DNA from: Legionella sp. PC1000
Lineage (GTDB): Bacteria; Pseudomonadota; Gammaproteobacteria; Legionellales; Legionellaceae
Reading direction: 5' to 3'
DNA length: 64,000 nucleotides
Assembly: GCF_014109805.1 (NCBI RefSeq)
Contig: NZ_CP059400.1
Span: 1,272,001-1,336,000, forward strand
How positions within the stretch are numbered: the stretch's first letter is position 1; the number at the start of each line of letters is the position of its first letter. Below are positions 44,956 through 54,060 of the stretch, piece after piece. The notes below the pieces were generated by a model. That model saw nothing but the letters and a program-made list of their open reading frames with translations. It was not told where the DNA came from and did not search any database. The translations under genes and the position numbers were made by a program.

Positions 44956-46054
44956 GGTTTATGAGCAAGTTGATGTTTCTTTAACTGAACATCAATATCC
45001 CATTATTATTTGTCGCAATGGTTTGCAAAGCCCGGATTTTTTGCACACTATCGTAAAATCTTCGCAGATTCTAATTGTTACCAACCAGACCATAGCTCCG
45101 CTTTATTTAAAGTATATTCAAGCTGCTTTCGCTGAAATTCAAAGTGATGTTTTGATTTTAGAAGACGGTGAGCATTATAAAAACCAAAAAAGCTTATTTG
45201 CTATTTATGATGCATTAATCCAAAACAAACACCATAGAGATACGACACTTGTCGCTTTAGGTGGCGGTGTGATTGGTGATATGACTGGATTTGCAGCATC
45301 AACCTATCAACGGGGAGTAAAACTCGTTCAAATTCCCACAACTTTATTAGCGCAAATTGATGCTTCTATAGGTGGAAAGACGGCAATTAATCATGCTTTA
45401 GGTAAAAATATGATCGGCAGTTTTTATCAACCTCAAGCAGTAATTATTGATTTGAATACATTAAACACTCTTCCGGAAAGAGAGTTTCGTGCCGGTTTGG
45501 CGGAAATGATAAAATATGGGTTACTTGCCGGAGGTGAGTTTTTCAAATTGCTCAGTGATGCTATCCAGCAGGGATTAACCGCCAACAGTTTGCAGCTACC
45601 CCAATTAATTGCTGAATGTTGCCGTATTAAAGCCCAGTTTGTTGAAACCGATGAAAAGGAAGCTGGACGGCGAGCCTTATTGAATCTTGGGCATACTTTT
45701 GCTCATGCGCTGGAAACGTATACTCATTACCAACAATGGTTACATGGTGAAGCAGTAGCGATTGGCTTATACTGTGCCGCAGTTTTATCGTATAAAATGC
45801 ATTTAATTGATAAGCAATTGGTGGAACAAATAGAACACATTCTGCACCAAGCGGGTTTGCCACATAAAATTCCAAGAACTGTTAATTTGAAAAAACTCAA
45901 AGATTTAATGCAATCGGATAAAAAAATTAAAAATAACTGTTTACGCTTTGTGCTGATAAAAAAACTTGGTGATTGTTATCTTGACGCCAGTGTAACAGAG
46001 GATTGTTTATATAATGCACTTGATGCGGCTGTAGAGGAGAATAAAAATGAATGA
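44942..46054 (+). CDS. aroB: 3-dehydroquinate synthase
   Basis: NAD- and metal-dependent enzyme turning DAHP into 3-dehydroquinate, the second shikimate step. The 370-aa product has [19 protein letters not shown], the glycine-rich [44 protein letters not shown] with the metal-binding Glu, and GHTFAHALE with HGEAVAIGL for the metal histidines. The start lies inside the end of aroK, so translation is coupled. Its 3' end overlaps the next gene by 8 nt. Confidence 0.96.
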   Translation: MANFEVYEQVDVSLTEHQYPIIICRNGLQSPDFLHTIVKSSQILIVTNQTIAPLYLKYIQAAFAEIQSDVLILEDGEHYKNQKSLFAIYDALIQNKHHRDTTLVALGGGVIGDMTGFAASTYQRGVKLVQIPTTLLAQIDASIGGKTAINHALGKNMIGSFYQPQAVIIDLNTLNTLPEREFRAGLAEMIKYGLLAGGEFFKLLSDAIQQGLTANSLQLPQLIAECCRIKAQFVETDEKEAGRRALLNLGHTFAHALETYTHYQQWLHGEAVAIGLYCAAVLSYKMHLIDKQLVEQIEHILHQAGLPHKIPRTVNLKKLKDLMQSDKKIKNNCLRFVLIKKLGDCYLDASVTEDCLYNALDAAVEENKNE

Positions 46055-47510
46055 GGGAGTAATTCAGTCTGAGGTAGCGGCTGTGATTCAACCAAGAGTA
46101 TTGTTTAAACCGGGATCTTGGCTCGCTAAGATTGATTTCATTAATCATTTAATTCTTTTCAACAATGTGCTTATTACGATTTTATCAGAGAAAGAGGGGG
46201 GCAAAACTTCCTTTAGTACTTTGCTACAAAGTAATTTAGATCAACAAATCAAATCTGTTTCTATGACAGTGAAACCTCCTTGCAATAGAGAAGACATTAT
46301 TCAGGAAATTGCAAGCCAACTACATCTTAATCACGATGAAAATACAGATATTAGCTCTTTAGTTGCACAAATTAATGAGCGTAAGGCACATGTATTGCTC
46401 TTGATTGATGATGCACAACATTTGCCTGAGTCTCTAATTAAAGAAGCAATGTTAGCAATAAAAAATCAAGAGGATTTCAGTTTCTTCCATCTTTGCCTCA
46501 TATCGGACTACTCGATTGTCGCAACACTTAATAATTTAGTCGCTTCGTTTTTTGAAAATTTAGTTCATAGCATAGAATTGGGATCATTAAATGAAAATGA
46601 AACAAGGACATATGTGTTACAACGTGCCATGGCTGCACATTTGATTAGTAAACCTTTAACTGATGCACAGTTTAAGCAGTTTTATCAACTTACCAAAGGA
46701 AATGTAGCAAAAATTAATAGTAATTTGGAATCATTTATATTTAAGTGTACTGCCCAAAAGAAAAAAGAACCACGGAAACTGATAAAAAAAGTAAGTATTG
46801 CAGCCAGCCTTGCTGTGATTACAGGACTTATGGGTTTTTATTTTTCTGGAAACCATGATTTTTCATCTTTTTATCATTTTGTGACTCGTCCAGTACAAGA
46901 TAAAGGCACAGAAGCTTTGCTAGCGAAGCAGCAAGTGCCTCCCCAAGAAGTATTAGTGAGCCAAATCCCTTCTTGGGAGGATTCTTCAACGCGACAATTG
47001 GTCTATGCTGCGTTGCCCAAAAAACAAAGTTTGGATGATCTCAATGATGAGATGTCTGTTGATACTGTTGCTATTATTGATAAGGTCGTTGTGATTCCTA
47101 AATTACAAATGAAAAATTTAGCGGAGCAAGAGCCTAGAATTCCTGAATCTGAGTTTAAACGGGAAAGTCCGGAATCTGATCTTACACGGGAATCAAAAAC
47201 AGTCGAGATTCCAACAGCAAAGCAAAATAAAGAAGATCGGTCTTCCAGTTCAAATACAAGCACCCCTCTTTATACCATACAGGTTGCTGCCAGTCATAAT
47301 AAAAAGGATATAGAGCGTTTTCAACAGAATAATAAATTACTCGCTCAAAATGCCAAAATAAGACATTTCACTAATGCAAAAGGTATTTGGTATATCCTGA
47401 CTGTAGGGGAGTTTGCAAGTAGGGCTGAGGCACAGCGTAATATAACTAAGTTACCAGCAACTTTAGCTAAATTACATCCTTGGGTTAGACCAGTATCCAA
47501 TCTTAGCTAA
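46047..47510 (+). CDS. DamX-like protein: AAA domain plus SPOR domain
   Basis: Inner-membrane protein of 487 aa. The N-terminal cytoplasmic part is AAA-like (ExeA type): a degenerate Walker A in LSEKEGGKTSFSTLL at about 48-62 and Walker B in HVLLLIDDAQHLPE at about 112-125. A transmembrane helix follows at about 250-270. The periplasmic tail is low-complexity and ends in a SPOR domain (YTIQVAASHNKKDIERF, IWYILTVGEFASRAEAQ) that binds denuded septal glycan. This architecture and the place after aroKB fit DamX, a division-related protein. The stretch ESEFKRESPESDLTRES is internally repetitive. Confidence 0.9.
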   Translation: MNEGVIQSEVAAVIQPRVLFKPGSWLAKIDFINHLILFNNVLITILSEKEGGKTSFSTLLQSNLDQQIKSVSMTVKPPCNREDIIQEIASQLHLNHDENTDISSLVAQINERKAHVLLLIDDAQHLPESLIKEAMLAIKNQEDFSFFHLCLISDYSIVATLNNLVASFFENLVHSIELGSLNENETRTYVLQRAMAAHLISKPLTDAQFKQFYQLTKGNVAKINSNLESFIFKCTAQKKKEPRKLIKKVSIAASLAVITGLMGFYFSGNHDFSSFYHFVTRPVQDKGTEALLAKQQVPPQEVLVSQIPSWEDSSTRQLVYAALPKKQSLDDLNDEMSVDTVAIIDKVVVIPKLQMKNLAEQEPRIPESEFKRESPESDLTRESKTVEIPTAKQNKEDRSSSSNTSTPLYTIQVAASHNKKDIERFQQNNKLLAQNAKIRHFTNAKGIWYILTVGEFASRAEAQRNITKLPATLAKLHPWVRPVSNLS

Positions 47511-47520
47511 TCATAAGAGC

Positions 47521-47571
47521 GTAGCCTGGGTGCAGCGGATCCCGGGTTTCGCTGCGCTGCACCCAGGCTAC
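47521..47571. repeat. Short family B palindrome, copy B6, between convergent genes
   Basis: GTAGCCTGGGTGCAGCG and CGCTGCACCCAGGCTAC are perfect 17-bp inverted repeats with GGATCCCGGGTTTCGCTG between them. It lies between the damX-like gene and proC, whose 3' ends face each other, and may terminate both. Confidence 0.85.
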
Positions 47572-47588
47572 GTTCTATTCCTACAAGC

Positions 47589-48425
47589 TTAAGTGTGCTT
47601 GTTTAATGACTCAGTTATTTGCTCAATACGTTCTTCAGCAGCTGCATAGACTTGCTTAAAAAGATCAAAAAAATCAGGAAAAGAAAGTTGTTCCAAAGAA
47701 TGCGCCGTCACTCCATGAGGGGTACTAACGCCAGCTCTTAATTGGGCAAAGGAGCGTCCAGATTTTTTAGCTAATTCTGCAGCACCCAACACAGATTCCA
47801 AGGCAATTCGTTTGGAGAGCTCTTCGGGAATGCCTCTACTCACTGCTGCTTTTTGCAATGCCTCAAGAAATAGAAAAACATACGCTGGAGCACAACCGAT
47901 AGGGGCTGTAAGCGTATCAAGCGTGGATTCCTTCTCAACCCAAAATGTGTAACCTACTTGATTAAAAAGAGTTTCAATTAATAATTTTTGTTCCGATGTT
48001 GTAAAAGAATTAGCAAATAAAGCAGATGTTCCTTTGCAAAATTCAGTTGGGGTATTGGTCATGACACGAATAACTCCCAAGTCTTTCTTGTTGAGCCAAT
48101 GAGTTATGTTATCAATATCTGTTACACCAACTAAAGAAATAAAAATAGGTTGTTTTAGCTGTATGGATGAGCTAATTTCTTGACATACATTCTGCATAAA
48201 TTGAGGTTTTACAGCAAGAATAAGTATATCGGCGTTTATGACTGCGTGGGCATTGTTTTTTGCTGACAGCACCCCTAGTTCTTGAGCCAAACGTTCTGAT
48301 TTACTGGGATCACGATTGCTAAATATTATGGAGCTTGCAGGATGTCCACTTTTAATGAGACCACGCGCTACAGCACTTCCCAAATGACCTGCACCGATAA
48401 TTGAAATGGTTTTATTTTTAAACAT
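47589..48425 (-). CDS. proC: Pyrroline-5-carboxylate reductase
   Basis: Last step of proline synthesis, NADPH-dependent. The 278-aa product has the nucleotide motif IGAGHLGSAVARGLI at 10-24, ILAVKPQFMQ, the PNTP-like MTNTPTEFCKGTSALFAN, and the C-terminal signature with GCAPAYVFLFLEAL and ALESVLGAAELAKKSG. The final conserved loop reads GVSTPHGVTAHSL where most enzymes have SPGGTT, a modest variant. Convergent with the damX-like gene and divergent from bcsG. Confidence 0.94.
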   Translation of the reverse strand: MFKNKTISIIGAGHLGSAVARGLIKSGHPASSIIFSNRDPSKSERLAQELGVLSAKNNAHAVINADILILAVKPQFMQNVCQEISSSIQLKQPIFISLVGVTDIDNITHWLNKKDLGVIRVMTNTPTEFCKGTSALFANSFTTSEQKLLIETLFNQVGYTFWVEKESTLDTLTAPIGCAPAYVFLFLEALQKAAVSRGIPEELSKRIALESVLGAAELAKKSGRSFAQLRAGVSTPHGVTAHSLEQLSFPDFFDLFKQVYAAAEERIEQITESLNKHT

Positions 48426-48503
48426 ATTGTCTTATATTTTAAATTTTCCTTAAAAATACCAAGATGCATGGGCTTATGTCAAGAATGGAGGGAGACAAAG
48501 TAT

Positions 48504-48525
48504 ATGTAAAATAACTATTTTACAT
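48504..48525. promoter_or_regulatory. Candidate operator: 22-bp palindrome upstream of bcsG
   Basis: Arms ATGTAAAATA and TATTTTACAT are perfect complements around AC. It lies in the proC-bcsG divergent region, 80 bases before proC and about 150 before bcsG. The regulator is unknown; another small palindrome, AGGATTTAATCCT, is close by at about 48567-48579. Confidence 0.5.
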
Positions 48526-48672
48526 TGAATATCTTATATATCCTGATACACTAAAAAATTAAAAAAAGGATTTAATCCTATATCTGTCATGCCTGCTTTG
48601 TACGAAAGGATTTTGATAAAGTAAGTTGGGCATATCAATTTATCAATTATTTTATATGGACAAAGAATAGTA

Positions 48673-50316
48673 ATGATAGAAACAGTTCAGGTGCGAGAAA
48701 AAATTCCTGTAAAATGGCGTGATATTAATGGTTGGAACTATTATTTCTTATTGAAGTTCGCTCTTTTATGGGGTGGATATTTAAATTTTCATCCTTTTGT
48801 TAATCTAGTATTTTTGGCTTTTTTATTATTTCCTTTACCATCAATATTTCTTCACCGCTGCCGTAATTGGATAGCTATTCCAATAGGCATCGTACTCTTT
48901 TATCACGATACATGGTTGCCGGGTTTAAGTTCAATTATGAGTCAGGGTACAAATCTTTTTGCTTTCAGTTCTAATTATCTTCTTGAGTTATTAAATCGTT
49001 TTATTAATTGGCAACTGATAGGTATGGCTTTTATTCTCTTAGTTGCTTACCTTTTTCTTTCTCAATGGATTCGTATTACTACGTTTACAGTAATCGCGTT
49101 AGTTTGGTTAAATATTCTCACCCTGAGAGGACCAGCTATTAATCTTTTGCCGATAGAAAGTAAGACTGCTACGACGAAGGTACAAGTTGGAGCCGAGACC
49201 ACCCTAAGCGAGACAGCAGAGCTTAACAGTAAATTGCCGCCTACCAATGAAAATCTCAATACATACCTGAATCAATTTTATGAGCAGCAACAAGGATTAC
49301 ATACCATCTTTCCAAGTTCTCTTCCCGCCGATGCACTGCCTTTTGATATCATATTTATTCAAGTGTGCTCTCTTGCGTGGGCAGATATAGATGCGGTGCA
49401 TTTAAGGGATCATCCTATATGGAGCAAATTTGATATTCTCTTTAATCAGTTCAATTCAGCCGCTTCATATAGTGGACCTGCTGCAATACGTTTATTACGT
49501 GCAAGCTGTGGTGAAACATCCCATGCTGGCCTTTATAAGCCTGTAGCCCAAGATTGTTATATTTTGGATAACTTAGCCAAACTTGGTTTTTCTACTGAGA
49601 TGATGCTTGACCACGAAGGTGAATTTGGTAATTTTCTCAAAGAGATAAAAGAGTATGGCGGTTTAGATGACGTGCCTTTAATGTCACGAGCGGGCATTCG
49701 TCCTGATCTTGTTTCATTTGATGGAAAATTGCTTTCAGATGACAGTCAATTACTGGATAAATGGATTAAGCAACAGAAGGATTCAGGTAAGAAACACAAT
49801 GCTACCTATTTTAATGAAATTTCGCTTCATGATGGGAATACATTTATTGGTGAAAATACTCCTGCACCTTATGAGGCACGGGCAAAGAAACTTTTAGATC
49901 AAACGATGAATTTCTTTACCGCATTGGAAAACTCAGGCCGTAAAGTAGTTGTAGTTTTTATCCCAGAACATGGGGCTAATCTTGTTGGTGATAAATTACA
50001 AATGCCAGGTTTACGCGACATCCCTAGTCCAGCTATTACTCATGTTCCTGTTGGAATTAAATTTATTGGTTTGAAAGCAAAACCTGCTCAGATACAAATA
50101 AATGCGCCAAGTAGTTATTTGGCTATTTCAGAATTAATTGCGCGTTTAGTTGATGGAAAGATATTTAATCAGGAAAAGGTAAATTTAGATACACTAACCA
50201 AAAATTTACCCAAAACTCCCTTTATTTCATCCAATGAGGGTGTTACTGTGATGAAATATCAAGATAAGTTTTATATTTTATTAAAAGGTGACAATAACTG
50301 GGTTCCTTATCCTTAA
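48673..50316 (+). CDS. bcsG: Cellulose phosphoethanolamine transferase BcsG
   Basis: Inner-membrane enzyme that transfers phosphoethanolamine from phosphatidylethanolamine to nascent cellulose, as shown in E. coli. The 547-aa product has four to five N-terminal helices (about 25-155) and a periplasmic alkaline-phosphatase-like domain. The nucleophile region SYSGPAAIRLLRASCGETSH contains Ser267 (E. coli Ser278 by motif), the metal-site Cys232 lies in VCSLAWADID, and Glu432-His433 in IPEHGANL. FLKEIKEYGG, SLHDGN and IPSPAITHVPVG also match. All active-site residues seem intact. It is separated from bcsRQA by 10 kb and from bcsC by a decayed gene; no bcsE or bcsF accompanies it. Confidence 0.94.
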   Translation: MIETVQVREKIPVKWRDINGWNYYFLLKFALLWGGYLNFHPFVNLVFLAFLLFPLPSIFLHRCRNWIAIPIGIVLFYHDTWLPGLSSIMSQGTNLFAFSSNYLLELLNRFINWQLIGMAFILLVAYLFLSQWIRITTFTVIALVWLNILTLRGPAINLLPIESKTATTKVQVGAETTLSETAELNSKLPPTNENLNTYLNQFYEQQQGLHTIFPSSLPADALPFDIIFIQVCSLAWADIDAVHLRDHPIWSKFDILFNQFNSAASYSGPAAIRLLRASCGETSHAGLYKPVAQDCYILDNLAKLGFSTEMMLDHEGEFGNFLKEIKEYGGLDDVPLMSRAGIRPDLVSFDGKLLSDDSQLLDKWIKQQKDSGKKHNATYFNEISLHDGNTFIGENTPAPYEARAKKLLDQTMNFFTALENSGRKVVVVFIPEHGANLVGDKLQMPGLRDIPSPAITHVPVGIKFIGLKAKPAQIQINAPSSYLAISELIARLVDGKIFNQEKVNLDTLTKNLPKTPFISSNEGVTVMKYQDKFYILLKGDNNWVPYP

Positions 50317-50340
50317 TCTACTTATCTTGGGTGAAGAGAC

Positions 50341-50796
50341 TTAGATACTGTCTTTAAACGTATTTAGAGCTAACTCATTTGGTGATGAAGCATGAAACTT
50401 ATCGAGACCAAAAGACACAAGAACTTCTTCATTAAATCGTTCAATTTCCAATTGATTAGTAAGGCCTGCCTCAATTGTGCATGTGGAAATTCGGGTGTTC
50501 ATCTCATTTAATGAAGAAATAATCATTTTAACTGCATTTACATCATCATTTTCCATTGATTGACGCAATTTAAAAAGGTCATATAGAGTTTGGTGATATA
50601 AATTTGGGAGGATCTATCTTAAGCAAAAAAACTGCTGCTTAGAATCTGCATAATCCGCATCAAGCACTTGTTCTGCATATTCAATCAAGGAAAGAAAGTT
50701 ATCAATAAATTTACTTTGATATGCTTTCTGTAATTTATCTGCTACCCCATCCTCTGGAATAGCATATAATTTATGCCAATTTATATCATGTGACAT
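50341..50796 (-). pseudogene. Decayed gene with in-frame amber stop
   Basis: On the minus strand an ORF starting MSHDINWHKLYAIPEDG runs to SKQQFFCLR and a TAG at 50616-50614; the same frame continues without another stop for 90 codons (ILPNLYHQTLYDLFKLRQ to LALNTFKDSI) and ends at 50341. Removing the one TAG would give about 151 aa, all plausible helical protein. It is either a pseudogene by one nonsense mutation or two small genes. Family unknown. It lies between the convergent bcsG and bcsC. Confidence 0.55.
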
Positions 50797-50824
50797 TAAA
50801 TTGTTTTCCAGAATTAGGGGCAAC

Positions 50825-51070
50825 GTGTTGCAAGTGATTCAACTTCTTCCACCTTTCGATATCAGCGATGATAATCGCCCTCATAGTTGGAATAGCATCT
50901 GCTGCTCTGCTGGAATTGATGTAAAAAATTTATTTCTTTGTGGTTCTTGGGGGATATCCGCTGCACATCGTAAGACACTTGAAGATGAGCTCTATAATGA
51001 GCACTCTTGGTTGCAGGTAACCGGGAACAAGCCGCGGGGGCTAAAACACCTTTATCTAAAATTAGAATAA
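50825..51070 (+). CDS. Small hypothetical protein, uncertain
   Basis: An 81-aa reading frame from GTG 50825, preceded by AGGGG. It ends NEHSWLQVTGNKPRGLKHLY then LKLE and overlaps the bcsC 3' end by 19 nt on the other strand. The composition is ordinary for a protein (LFLCGSWGISAAHRKTLEDE), but no family is recognised, and it is antisense to the upstream region of the amber-stop gene. It may be a real gene, a remnant of a larger one, or chance. Confidence 0.3.
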   Translation: MLQVIQLLPPFDISDDNRPHSWNSICCSAGIDVKNLFLCGSWGISAAHRKTLEDELYNEHSWLQVTGNKPRGLKHLYLKLE

Positions 51071-54060
51071 GGTATTAAGGGAACGATAGGCATGTTCATA
51101 TCACCTTGCCAGCCTTCAACTGAGTAACGAATGAAAAGAGCGGCATGGCTTGGTGTGTAGTCTGTTGATTGTTGAAGATCTAACCATCCACCGATAACAA
51201 AATGAGAACCGAGTCGACGTTCTACCAATGCAAGTACAGAATAACCGTAACCAGTACTAGGACCTCCAGTTTCGAATGAATTTTGTGAAGGGTCAAAATT
51301 TGGAATTAGATTAGGTAATGGATAGGCAATAATATCTTGGTTGTGCGCTCGTGACCACGTTATAGAGCCGCCTAATTCATAAGTCCAGTTTGCAGTGCGT
51401 CGGCGATAATTTATTGGAAGTGTAAATGATACATAAAAATCAGGGCTAAAGTACCCGCCTTGTCCAAGATTATATCCAAAGAGATTTTTTTCATAGTGCC
51501 AGACCATGTTTGTGATTCCAATAGAAAGACGACGGTTTTCTTCATTAATGATTTTATAATAATAACCATCTAATAAAAGGATACGTGTATTAGGAACAAC
51601 GTTTTTTCCGGTGAGTCTACTGCCAATGATATTAGCCCAGAGACCATGTGCTTCGCCGCGATCGTAACTTAGTGATAAAGTAAGTCCAGTAGCAACTACT
51701 CCTCCCCATATGATTCCGGTGTTTGGATCGACAGTGCCCGAAAAAGAAAGCAGAGAGTTTGTCATAGGGCGCTGGGATGCGGTGATTGTCCAGCCTATAT
51801 GGCGTATTTTACCGTTGTAATTGATGCCACCAATCCAATTTTTTACCGGAAATCCTATAGGTGTTTGTCCAATATCAAATCCCCAGATGGGATTTTGCCA
51901 TCCTCCATCCCAGCCAATACCTTTAGTCGCCTGTTTAATATCTGTTGTGCATCCATTGATAGCACAAGTCCCAAAATCATCATCATAGACCCCATCAATT
52001 GGAGAAAAGCTTCCCGCACCTAAATTGATTCTATCAGCTCTAAAAAATGCACGACCGTTTGAGTATGCCCAATCTGCCTGTGCAATGGTATCTTCGGCAC
52101 GTAAATCAGAAACTCCGGCTGAACCCGGCAAACGCCAATAATCTTCATGTACTGTGATACGCGTTTCTTGTTGCCGATAAAGTAAAGCTGACTCGGATCG
52201 AATACTACGTTTAAGCCAATCATCTTCGACATGATTACGGGTTAACCAAGTATAGTAATCGTTGCTGGCAGGCCATACTGAAGTAATACTACTTTGAACC
52301 ATCGCCTTTTTATAATCTTCCTGAGCTAATTTAGGCATACGAAGTTCTGTTTCCAAACGGGCAGCATCGCGAAATATAAGCGCACTATCCTGACTGGGTG
52401 CTGCATGAATACTTTCTTGTTTGAGCTGGTTGAAAATAGTTAATGCTTTTCGAGAATTTCCTACAGCACTCCAGGCATTCGCTAACCTTCTTTGCATGTT
52501 AAGATTAAAATCCAATTTGAGTTTTTGCTGCTGCTCCAGCAACTGATACGCTTCATTTTTATTTCCCAAAGCGATAAGTGATTCTATTACCCCAAGATTC
52601 GCATCGGGATTGAGAGGTTCATGAGTTTTCACCTCTTGATAATAATTCAATGCTTTTGCAAATTCACCATCAAGCAAGGCCCAATCTGCTATAGTGAGTT
52701 TGATAGGCGTGGTCTGTGTTTGACGCATTAAATAAGCTACTGCACCTTGCTTATCGCCACTTTCGCGTAATTGTTGGGCATGTTGTAAAATCAATTCCGT
52801 GGTTAGCCGTTGTGCCAATTGACGCATGCCTTCATTCCATTGCTTTTGTGGAATAGTATGAAGATGGTTCAGCGCTTGCTGCAACTGGTCTATACTCGAT
52901 AAATAAAGCGCATAAGCATATACTTGAATCGGATTTTTTCTTTGTTTTGCTATCAACCGCTGAAATAAAGCATGTGCTTTTTTGGTTTCGCCAACCTGAT
53001 TCAATGCCAAGGCGAGATGATATGTTAACCAAACATTATCCGGGTCAATTTTTAGTGCTTGCCAATACTTTTCTATTGCTTGTTTCCATTGGTTCGCTTT
53101 TTCAAGACGTTCTGCTTGCTCTTGTAATAAAGCGCTTTCCAAACTACGTTGGGCGTCTGTAAATTTGCTTTTTAGATCTTCAGGCAAACTATTCAGGTAA
53201 TTCAAGGCCTTTTGTAATGATTGACGCCTGTAAATGCCAATAAGCCCGAAGACTGCGCTGCCCTTTCCAGGGCTAATGACCAAAGCTCGTTTAAATGCTT
53301 GTTCTGCATTGACGAAATTTTTGCGGGCAAATGCTACTTCACCTATCCCAACCCAAGCATCATAACTCCTATCATCTAAAAGGAGGGCTTGCCGATAGTG
53401 TTTTTGCGCCAAATCAATATTACCTGCCTGAAATGCAGTTTCGCCACTCAAAACCCATAATTCTGCAAGCCTGTCTTTGAGAGCATAAGACCAATTATCC
53501 TGATTGTAATTATTCGAATACACTTTATGTGCATTTAGAAAATTATACAGTTCTTGCAAATGGTTAAATGCATTTTGACGCTGAGCGGGTATTCTTGAGA
53601 CGATACGCCAATATTCAGTACTTAATTCGAGTGTGGGAAAAACTCCGTGAAAAAGAGCATCATATTGAGCTTTAGCCAAATCGAGATGCCCAGACATTGC
53701 CATTATTCTTGCTTGTTGCAATTTTAATTTTGCCCCAGGCCGTGTAAGGAATAAACTCATTTTGGCTTTTTTGTATTCAACAGAATCAGGGGCTTTTTGT
53801 TTTAATTCCTCAAGTAGTTCTTCTGCTAAAATCAGGTTCTTTTGACGTATTGCAAGTCTGATGCGTGCTGAAAGAACTTCAGGATCATTGGGGGCGATCA
53901 ATTGCAAACGATCTAGAGAGCTTTTTACAAAATCATCCCTGTAATACGTCTCCCCCCAAATCACCTGATCCAATAAAATCTGTTTTGGATTGATATCAAT
54001 GGCATAAACTTTTAAAGCCATTAAGCTAAACAATAATAAACTGAATCTGGCTATGAACAT
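51052..54060 (-). CDS. bcsC: Cellulose export protein BcsC (TPR plus outer-membrane barrel)
   Basis: Periplasmic TPR scaffold and outer-membrane porin through which cellulose leaves the cell. The 1002-aa product has a signal peptide (MFIARFSLLLFSLMALKVYA), TPR repeats through about residue 620 (GNIDLAQKHYRQALLLDDRS, NFVNAEQAFKRALVISPGKG), and the BcsC C-terminal barrel after about 640 (WGGVVATGLTLSLSYDRGEA, GYNLGQGGYFSPDFYVSFTL) closing in LFIRYSVEGW. It is somewhat shorter than E. coli BcsC (1157 aa as I recall), with fewer TPRs. The start ATG overlaps the pgi stop (TAATG), so bcsC belongs to a galU-pgi-bcsC operon rather than following bcsB/bcsZ. Confidence 0.93.
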   Translation of the reverse strand: MFIARFSLLLFSLMALKVYAIDINPKQILLDQVIWGETYYRDDFVKSSLDRLQLIAPNDPEVLSARIRLAIRQKNLILAEELLEELKQKAPDSVEYKKAKMSLFLTRPGAKLKLQQARIMAMSGHLDLAKAQYDALFHGVFPTLELSTEYWRIVSRIPAQRQNAFNHLQELYNFLNAHKVYSNNYNQDNWSYALKDRLAELWVLSGETAFQAGNIDLAQKHYRQALLLDDRSYDAWVGIGEVAFARKNFVNAEQAFKRALVISPGKGSAVFGLIGIYRRQSLQKALNYLNSLPEDLKSKFTDAQRSLESALLQEQAERLEKANQWKQAIEKYWQALKIDPDNVWLTYHLALALNQVGETKKAHALFQRLIAKQRKNPIQVYAYALYLSSIDQLQQALNHLHTIPQKQWNEGMRQLAQRLTTELILQHAQQLRESGDKQGAVAYLMRQTQTTPIKLTIADWALLDGEFAKALNYYQEVKTHEPLNPDANLGVIESLIALGNKNEAYQLLEQQQKLKLDFNLNMQRRLANAWSAVGNSRKALTIFNQLKQESIHAAPSQDSALIFRDAARLETELRMPKLAQEDYKKAMVQSSITSVWPASNDYYTWLTRNHVEDDWLKRSIRSESALLYRQQETRITVHEDYWRLPGSAGVSDLRAEDTIAQADWAYSNGRAFFRADRINLGAGSFSPIDGVYDDDFGTCAINGCTTDIKQATKGIGWDGGWQNPIWGFDIGQTPIGFPVKNWIGGINYNGKIRHIGWTITASQRPMTNSLLSFSGTVDPNTGIIWGGVVATGLTLSLSYDRGEAHGLWANIIGSRLTGKNVVPNTRILLLDGYYYKIINEENRRLSIGITNMVWHYEKNLFGYNLGQGGYFSPDFYVSFTLPINYRRRTANWTYELGGSITWSRAHNQDIIAYPLPNLIPNFDPSQNSFETGGPSTGYGYSVLALVERRLGSHFVIGGWLDLQQSTDYTPSHAALFIRYSVEGWQGDMNMPIVPLIPYSNFR

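Noticed and set aside
47003..47263. 86-codon minus-strand frame inside the damX-like gene
   Set aside because: Shadow of the Ser/Glu-rich low-complexity linker; the plus frame has the AAA and SPOR domains.
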